DNA of 64,000 nt from Arion vulgaris (Eukaryota > Mollusca > Gastropoda > Stylommatophora > Arionidae), in the NCBI GenBank assembly GCA_020796225.1, contig CM036753.1:62962865-63026864 (forward strand). The letters run 5' to 3'. Position 1 is the stretch's first letter; every line of letters starts with the position of its first letter. The position numbers and the translations under genes are program-made. Under the pieces are notes generated by a model that had not been told where the DNA came from, did not search any database, and was given only the letters and a program-made list of their open reading frames with translations. Below are positions 58,341-64,000 of this stretch, piece after piece.

Positions 58341-58724
58341 TTGAAAACTCGTAAACTAATCATACAACTATATAACTTGGGTATCCGTTGGGGCAAAGTA
58401 ATGTACCTGTCGTGTTGCAGACTTTTGTAGAGCAGCTTTCATCAACAACTGTCATTGATGCACCAGGCGCACCTCAAACAGGTGTATCTGATCTTTCTAC
58501 CTGTATGGCGATCTTTCTAGCAAGTTTATGTAACTTGTAACATTACTAAAATAATAATATTGAATAGAATAAAAATGAACGTAGAAGATTTCTTCGGTGA
58601 CTACCAAAGAGCTTTGATATAGAACAGACCCACTATAGACCCTTTGTTTACTTTGAGACAAATAGCTGAGAAATATTTGGAGTATAAAAAATAAATAAAT
58701 AATATTTTTTTGTGAATTTCAGAA
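58341..58724. other. No gene recognised
   Basis: The plus strand near 58400-58540 has a locally open but unidentifiable frame. Confidence 0.35.
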
Positions 58725-59060
58725 AAGGATTGATAGTATGTCTGCGAAAAAAATGAACATAAACTGGGACGAATTCAGGAGAAGTGATGAAATCAGAGAC
58801 ATGTCTAGTCAACCACTAGTAACAACTGTTATAAGAGGGAGAAGATGGAGATATGTTGGACACACATTGAGAAGAAATTATCAAAGAACACTAAAGCATG
58901 CATTGAAGTATGATGCAAAGGGTTCAAGAGAGAGAGAAACGAAATTAGCTGAGAGCGGTAAGAAATATCGGTCTCAATTCCATGAAAGAGATTGAGCGAG
59001 TTGCCCAGGATAGAGCGTTGTGGATAAATTACTTGCAGGCCCTACGTAACTTATAATGGT
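58725..59060 (+). mobile_element. LINE-A remnant
   Basis: Plus-strand frame: MNINWDEFRRSDEIRDMSSQ, PLVTTVIRGRRWRYVGHTLR and RNYQRTLKHALKYDAKGSRE, then the family 3' end to TACGTAACTTATAATGG. Confidence 0.85.
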
Positions 59061-59224
59061 ACGATAAGTATATTATTATTATTATTATACATAGGAATAG
59101 CATGTGAAATATCACAAAGGAATTGGAAATACAAAATATATTAATCAGTAAGACTCGATTATGAATGGAGGATACAAATAACATAGTTATACTCGTAAAA
59201 CGATAGAATAATCGGATCAATTTC

Positions 59225-59580
59225 ATATAAGATTGGGGAATAAAGCAAGGTGATGCCCAGTCCCCCGTTCTTTTCTAATATAGCCCTGGTCGAAGGTAAT
59301 AAAGATAGTACCAAAACATGAGTTTATATATAAGACAACAAGAATACTTGGTATTGCGGACCATCTGCAATAGTTGGACAAGGATCTCAAACAAAGAACT
59401 GTGGGGTAGAGCGGGGTAACGGCAGGTGGAGCCAGAGATAAGGAGCAGAAAGTAGTGATGGATAAGACACATACTGAGGAGACCTCCTGACATATAACGA
59501 GACAGTCTCTCCGATGGAACCCCCATTCCCTGGATAATAATAGAAGTAAAGGAAGACACAGAAACAGAAACCATCTTTCG
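59225..59580 (+). mobile_element. LINE-F fragment: RT motif joined to C terminus
   Basis: The plus strand near 59230 reads GIKQGDAQSPVLF and NIAL, the RT motif before the YxDD block, followed almost directly by the C-terminal block around 59330-59570 (QRILGIADHLQ-like, WIRHILRRPPD-like, RQSLRWNP-like). About 200 codons, including the active site, are deleted between them. It meets an antisense LINE-C at about 59570. Confidence 0.65.
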
Positions 59581-60310
59581 GATCATACTCAATGAGTCAC
59601 TCAGAATGCACGCATGAGTGTAGTTTTGTGACTCTAGCCAGAGTAGTGCATTGGTCACCGCCAGTACCTCCATTGTCATGCTGCTTGTTGTCATACTGAA
59701 TGCACCACTGGCTTCCTTGACCATTCTGCCACATGAGCTTGCAGAGAAGGTCCATGCAGGTTTTTCGTGACGAACTACCGATCCATCCGTGTAAATCACA
59801 ACGTCGTCTGCATTGCAGTTTTCATGGCTTTGGCGTCTGCATTCAACGCCACGGGATTTCCCTCTCTGTAACCTTTGTCAAATTTAATGATGGTTGAAAA
59901 AGTGTTCCAGTATATTGGAGGCATCGGTATCCATTCTTCACCATAGTCAATATTATTGAGCCCGCATTCCAGCTGAACAGTATCTGCGGCACGGCCAACC
60001 CATGACTTACCCTGCTTTAGCTGATTTCCACCACTGGTGCTGAGCTGTTCATGCAATGGGTGATCCTTTTTTGGCACTTATTTTGAGATAGGCACGTGCT
60101 CTAGTTATCTTGAGTCTACACTCCATGGTCGGAAAATCCAGGAGAAATCTCATTGCCACACAGGGTGTATTCCTTGTGCATCCGAGGATGATGCCCATAG
60201 CTTCGTTTTGTATTCTCTCCAGTCTTTCGATGGCCATTGCATATTCAATGGTGGAGACCACCAGTGTCTGATACAGGATGACAAGCAGTCGTTGCTCGAT
60301 GTTAACAGTC
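59560..60310 (-). mobile_element. LINE-C remnant: RT C terminus and RNase H
   Basis: On the minus strand: STIEYAMAIERLERIQNEAM and GIILGCTRNTPCVAMRFLLD (60258-60140), then a connection region, then DDVV-IYTDGSVVRHEKPAWTF (59800-59740), MEVLAVTNALLW with catalytic Glu, and ACILSDSLSMIRKM with catalytic Asp (59620-59580). Frameshifts lie near 60065 and 59800. It is cut before the PGH motif, exactly where the LINE-F piece begins. Confidence 0.85.
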
Positions 60311-60774
60311 TATAGACTATTCTTATACAATGTACACAACATATACAGTCAGTTGAGTCAGACGTAGTTAGGGGTTTATCGTTTGACTAACTGATTAATC
60401 AGTCAGAGGCGTCACATTGAGCGCCACGAATACGATTTAATTCATAGCGGAAGAAGGAAAAATTAATTATACATCTTGCAGCACAGTTTATGTATATTTA
60501 ATTCACACTACGTTAATTAACAACATATGGAGGCAGAAAGTTATCTACTAGGTATATCTTTCACACCTGAAATCTCAACGTCCGCAATGGCTCTGAGAAA
60601 GACATAGTTATGACAGAGTTGTAATTAGAGAGCGAGGCAATGATATTGCGTGGTTGCCGTAACCATTTCCGTAACATAAATGTTACCGAGTTCTAGCCAT
60701 GATTCTGTTGTGATATCAGGATTTGTGTTTACTTCGTTTGCTGTAGGTATCACATTAACATTATATATATATAT
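60311..60774. other. No gene recognised
   Basis: AT-rich, with a short (TA)n at 60762-60782. Confidence 0.45.
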
Positions 60775-61250
60775 ATATATATTAATAAACTAAATTAAGT
60801 ATGTTGTATCAATTCTAACATATGTCAGCGAGTGTTAGAAAATGACTAAAGATATAGAAAGTAAGTTAAATGCATTAGAAAATAGATGTCTGCGAAAAAT
60901 AAGGAACATGAAATGGGACGTATTCAGAATAAGTGATGAAATTAGAGAAATATTTGGTAAACCACTAGTAACAACTGTTATGAGAAGGTGGAGATATGTT
61001 GAGCAGACCTTGAGAAGTAATGGTCAAAGAATACCAAAACAGGCATTGAGGTGGGAGGCAAAAGATTCCAAAAAAGAAGAGAGGATGTGGGGAAATACTT
61101 AAACGAACTTTGCTGAAAGCAGTATGAAAACTCGGACTAAATTATATGTAATATATTAAACACATGGCACAAGAAAACTAAATAACCCACGCCGCTTCAC
61201 GACAAATGTGGTTAACATAAGATTGAACATGTTGCCCAGGACAGAGCGGT
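60775..61250 (+). mobile_element. LINE-A remnant
   Basis: Plus-strand frame: TKDIESKLNALENRCLRKIR, NMKWDVFRISDEIREIFGKP, LVTTVMRRWRYVEQTLRSNG, then stop and a rearranged 3' end (61200-61250) ending TATATA. An 80-bp segment at 61120-61195 interrupts the usual order. Confidence 0.82.
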
Positions 61251-61254
61251 ATGA

Positions 61255-61690
61255 TATATATATATTAGAATGGGCGCGAAGCATGGACATTTAACAAGAC
61301 AGTGAGAAACATATACATGCTTTTGAATTGAATATATGCTTTTTTAGAGTCTTCTGTATATCTGGACAGAGAAGAGAACAAATATATCTACCCAGAAAGA
61401 ACTCAAAATCAAAGAAAACTGGTTGTACTACAGATAAGAATGAACAAATTGAAGTATTTTGGACATATAAAGAGACACGAAGGGTTGGAGACCATTATCG
61501 AAGGAGACATCAATGCAAAGATGAAAAGATGAAGACCACAGAGAAGTTGGTTTCAGGATGTAACAGATGATTTGAGCATGACCGCTGCAGAGACAGGACA
61601 TCTGGCTAATGAGAGAGAGAGAGAGAGAAATTTCGAAGGACTGTTATAGTGGCAAAGTTCTGCTCAGGACAAGCTATTTGATGAGATATA
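61255..61690 (+). mobile_element. LINE-B, best copy
   Basis: Plus-strand pieces follow ORF2 order: TYGCEAWTFN-like, MHAFEL-like, FRVFCISGQRREQIYLPRKN (out of frame), KLKYFGHIKRHEGLETIIEG, then RRPQRSWFQDVTDDLSMTAA and ETGHLANERE, with a GA run at 61608-61628 grown from the NERE codons. Several frameshifts. Confidence 0.85.
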
Positions 61691-62089
61691 TATATACCAT
61701 TTGTGCTCGATATTATTGTTCTCATTAAACCTTGATTATGGCCGATTGCTGGAATTGTCGGTTGTTTTCTTGTTTAATCTCACTTTATGATTTTTCCTTG
61801 TTTGTGTAAAGCTGTAATCTACTTGTTTTCAATTTATTGCTTGTCCGCTCAGTTTTATTGTAACTTTCTAACCTATATCATTTCGATCTGATTGCTTCGT
61901 CTATTTGAAACCTGATTATTGCATGCTAGCAATACACAATGATTCTAGGAAGTTGTGTTGGATATAATCTATATATTTGTTTCAAAAGGAAAACTGTCGA
62001 TTTATCTCACCTATTATTAATCCGATTTGTGCACTCATTTTTATTATTATTTATTCAATTAAATAATTCAATCTTTCTTTCAATATTAT
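61691..62089. other. No gene recognised
   Basis: AT-rich flank; nothing identifiable. Confidence 0.4.
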
Positions 62090-62205
62090 TCTATAGCTGC
62101 CAAACCAGGACACTGACATCAAACGATAGAAGAAAACTTGCCACGACAGAGATTAAGTGTCTGAACAAAATGCTGGGAGTATCACGAAGAGACCGATTTT
62201 GAAAT
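62090..62205 (+). mobile_element. LINE-D fragment
   Basis: Plus strand reads CQTRTLTSNDRRKLATTEIK then CLNKMLGVSRRDRF before a stop. It contains the unamplified 17-codon segment that forms the arrays at 1-420 and 12903-13690. Confidence 0.85.
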
Positions 62206-62513
62206 GTATCACTTCAATTAATCCTTAGCAACATGTGTTAAAATACGTTGCAATAATAGTCTTTATCATAGCTTTAACATGTAACCGGCAAGTGAAAACA
62301 TGGATTCCCGTTTTACGGTTTTAAATTTTAAATTTTAATTGCCATTTCGTTAAGTTGGAATTTAGATATAGAGACGAACCAATAGTCCGGTTACAAATAT
62401 TTTATATCTTCCCATCTATGAAAGCTACCCTCTTGCCAAATGTCAAGTCCGTAGGATGTCCATATATCTTCAAGTAATGTCAACAGACATACATACAATT
62501 ACATTCAACTTAT
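62206..62513. other. No gene recognised
   Basis: Nothing identifiable. Confidence 0.4.
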
Positions 62514-62514
62514 T

Positions 62515-62573
<59 letters not shown>
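62514..62573. repeat. (TA)n, tail of LINE-E
   Basis: About 29 TA units directly at the 3' end of the minus-strand LINE-E copy, which suggests the run grew from its tail. Confidence 0.95.
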
Positions 62574-62575
<2 letters not shown>

Positions 62576-63000
62576 TCATTGGCCTCTTTGTCTCAGGAGA
62601 CAATAGGTGTTGCGTCACGTAGTATGTTCTGCGCTGAATCACAACGTTTCATGTGGCTGTAATGGCCTATTCTGGAGTGGTAATCCTTGCCACAGTTGCT
62701 GCAGGTAAAACTGGAGACTAGAGCCGATGCATGGGATGTTCTCTCTGCTCTCTGTGCTCTCTTTGCCTCCACATGTGATGTTGTTTTTCTTCTTTTCTTT
62801 TGAGCCGCCCCTCACTGCCGCTCGCCATGCTTGCCTGTCTTTGACCAGCCGCTCCTAATGTTTTTTTGTCTATGCCGCATGAAGTTAGATCACGCTTGCA
62901 GGTGTCAATGAAGCGTAATAATGGGCGCCTATACCGTCTAGCACCAGATGCGAGTTGACCATATAAAAAGTTCTTTGGGATTCTATCATCGCTCATACGA
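62574..63000 (-). mobile_element. LINE-E remnant with intact terminal zinc finger
   Basis: Minus strand: MSDDRIPKNFLYGQLASGAR, RYRRPLLRFIDTCKRDL and GQRQASMASGSEGRLKRKEE (62996-62720), then after one frameshift SSFTCSNCGKDYHSRIGHYS and HMKRCDS (about 62710-62640). C-x2-C ... H-x4-C is a complete finger, and SRIGHYSH is the usual motif. It is 5'-truncated near 63000 with a TA tail at 62514-62573. Confidence 0.88.
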
Positions 63001-63374
63001 CATAAATATATTTTATTTATATATTATATATATATAGTCAGTACTCAATATATAAGATTGTTACAGTTAGGTACAAATCAGATCATAAAAATTCTTTTTT
63101 AACTAGATTTAGTTCTGCTTAGAACAGACCTTCTAGTAACTAAAGGCTAATATGTTGGTTGTGATATTTGTCAGTTACTGAAGGAAGAAATATTCTGGCC
63201 CATTGAATTATCTGCAGGAAGAGATAATGTCATTAGGTAGGAATGAAGTTATTTATTTGCAAGTTTTTGTGGAGTACGTGTATAATTAGGGATTTAATAT
63301 CTTGCAGATTACGAGAAATGTTTAAACATCCATTAATTCTTTCTTGACTTTCATTTCTTTCTGTATGAATGGTT
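63001..63374. other. No gene recognised
   Basis: AT-rich flank; nothing identifiable. Confidence 0.4.
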
Positions 63375-64000
63375 GATTGATAAGACCATCATTATTGTAC
63401 TTCAGTGAAACTATGGTGATCGATATTGTATTCAGTAAAACTATGTGTGATCCGATATTGTACTTCAGTGAAACTATGTGTGATCCGATATTGTACTTCA
63501 GTAAAACTATGTGTGATCCGATTTGTACTTCGTGAGAATATGTGTGATCCGATATTGTACTTCAGTGAAACTATGTGTGATCCGATATTGTACTTCAGTG
63601 AAACTATGTGTGATCCGATATTGTACTTCAGTGAAACTATGTGTGATCCGATATTGTACTTCAGTGAAACTATGTGTGATCCGATATTGTACTTCAGTGA
63701 AACTATGTGTGATCCGATATTGTACTTCAGTGAAACTATGTGTGATACGATATTGTACTTCAGTGAAACTATGTGTGATCCGATATTGTACTTCAGTGAA
63801 ACTATGTGTGATCCGATATTGTACTTCAGTGAAACTATGTGTGATCAGATATTGTACTTCAGTGAAACTATGTGTGATCCGATATTGTACTTCAGTGAAA
63901 CTATGTGTGATCCGATATTGTACTTCAGTAAAACTATGTGTGATCCGATATTGTACTTCAGTGAAACTATGTGTGATCCGATATTGTACTTCAGTAAAAC
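63375..64000. repeat. 33-bp tandem array running off the window
   Basis: About 19 copies of a unit with CTATGTGTGATCCGATATTG and TACTTCAGTGAAA. The copies at the left edge are diverged. The array continues beyond the window end. Confidence 0.97.

Overview
This is a eukaryotic, AT-rich, gene-poor stretch of an animal genome. The best guess is a lophotrochozoan, probably a mollusc. That rests on the density and style of non-LTR retrotransposon (LINE) tails, tRNA-headed SINEs and long minisatellite arrays around a peptide-type GPCR, and it is inference rather than proof. No prokaryotic operon, CRISPR array or viral genome was seen.

The only cellular protein-coding gene I can support is on the minus strand at 8953-10080. 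It is a rhodopsin-family (class A) GPCR whose whole coding region lies in one frame, from an N-glycosylated N terminus to a TM7/helix-8 segment. A single in-frame TGA at 9259-9261 interrupts it between TM6 and TM7. A splice acceptor lies just upstream of the start codon. A decayed U2 snRNA copy is present at 57285-57366 (minus).

Almost everything else is repeats. LINE remnants are mostly 5'-truncated and fall into at least seven families, labelled here LINE-A to LINE-G for cross-reference only. Most preserve just the C-terminal part of ORF2. One piece keeps a reverse-transcriptase core with a YADD motif (38760-39350), and others keep RNase H motifs (1170-1765, 10396-10935, 59560-60310). Five tRNA-headed SINE families (SINE-1 to SINE-5), a dispersed repeat with a GAAG-rich tail (DR-1), two hAT-type MITEs with perfect 8-bp target duplications (8177-8337 and 33162-33327), one piggyBac-type MITE flanked by TTAA (22080-22205) and one 281-bp palindromic element (47138-47418) are also present.

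Tandem arrays cover a large share of the window: 45 bp (1-420), 38/41 bp (3062-5002), 44/42 bp (5270-6184), about 63 bp (12178-12430), 56 bp (12903-13690), about 31 bp (16338-18065), 49 bp (21600-22079), 51 bp (26205-26415 and 36340-37319), 13 bp (39395-40400 and 52968-53072), GA-rich (44985-45510), a TATAT pentamer (57826-58005) and 33 bp (63375 to the window end).

The most notable relationship is that two of these arrays, 12.5 kb apart, are independent amplifications of the same short piece of a LINE coding sequence (reading TTEMKCLRRML). The second array runs directly into a LINE copy containing its parent sequence. Other microsatellites grew inside purine-rich LINE codons. Retroelements have inserted into the arrays with clear target duplications (3259-3919 and 37320-37569), which gives a relative age order. 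Several arrays carry clustered small indels, which may reflect assembly noise and should be checked before their fine structure is interpreted.
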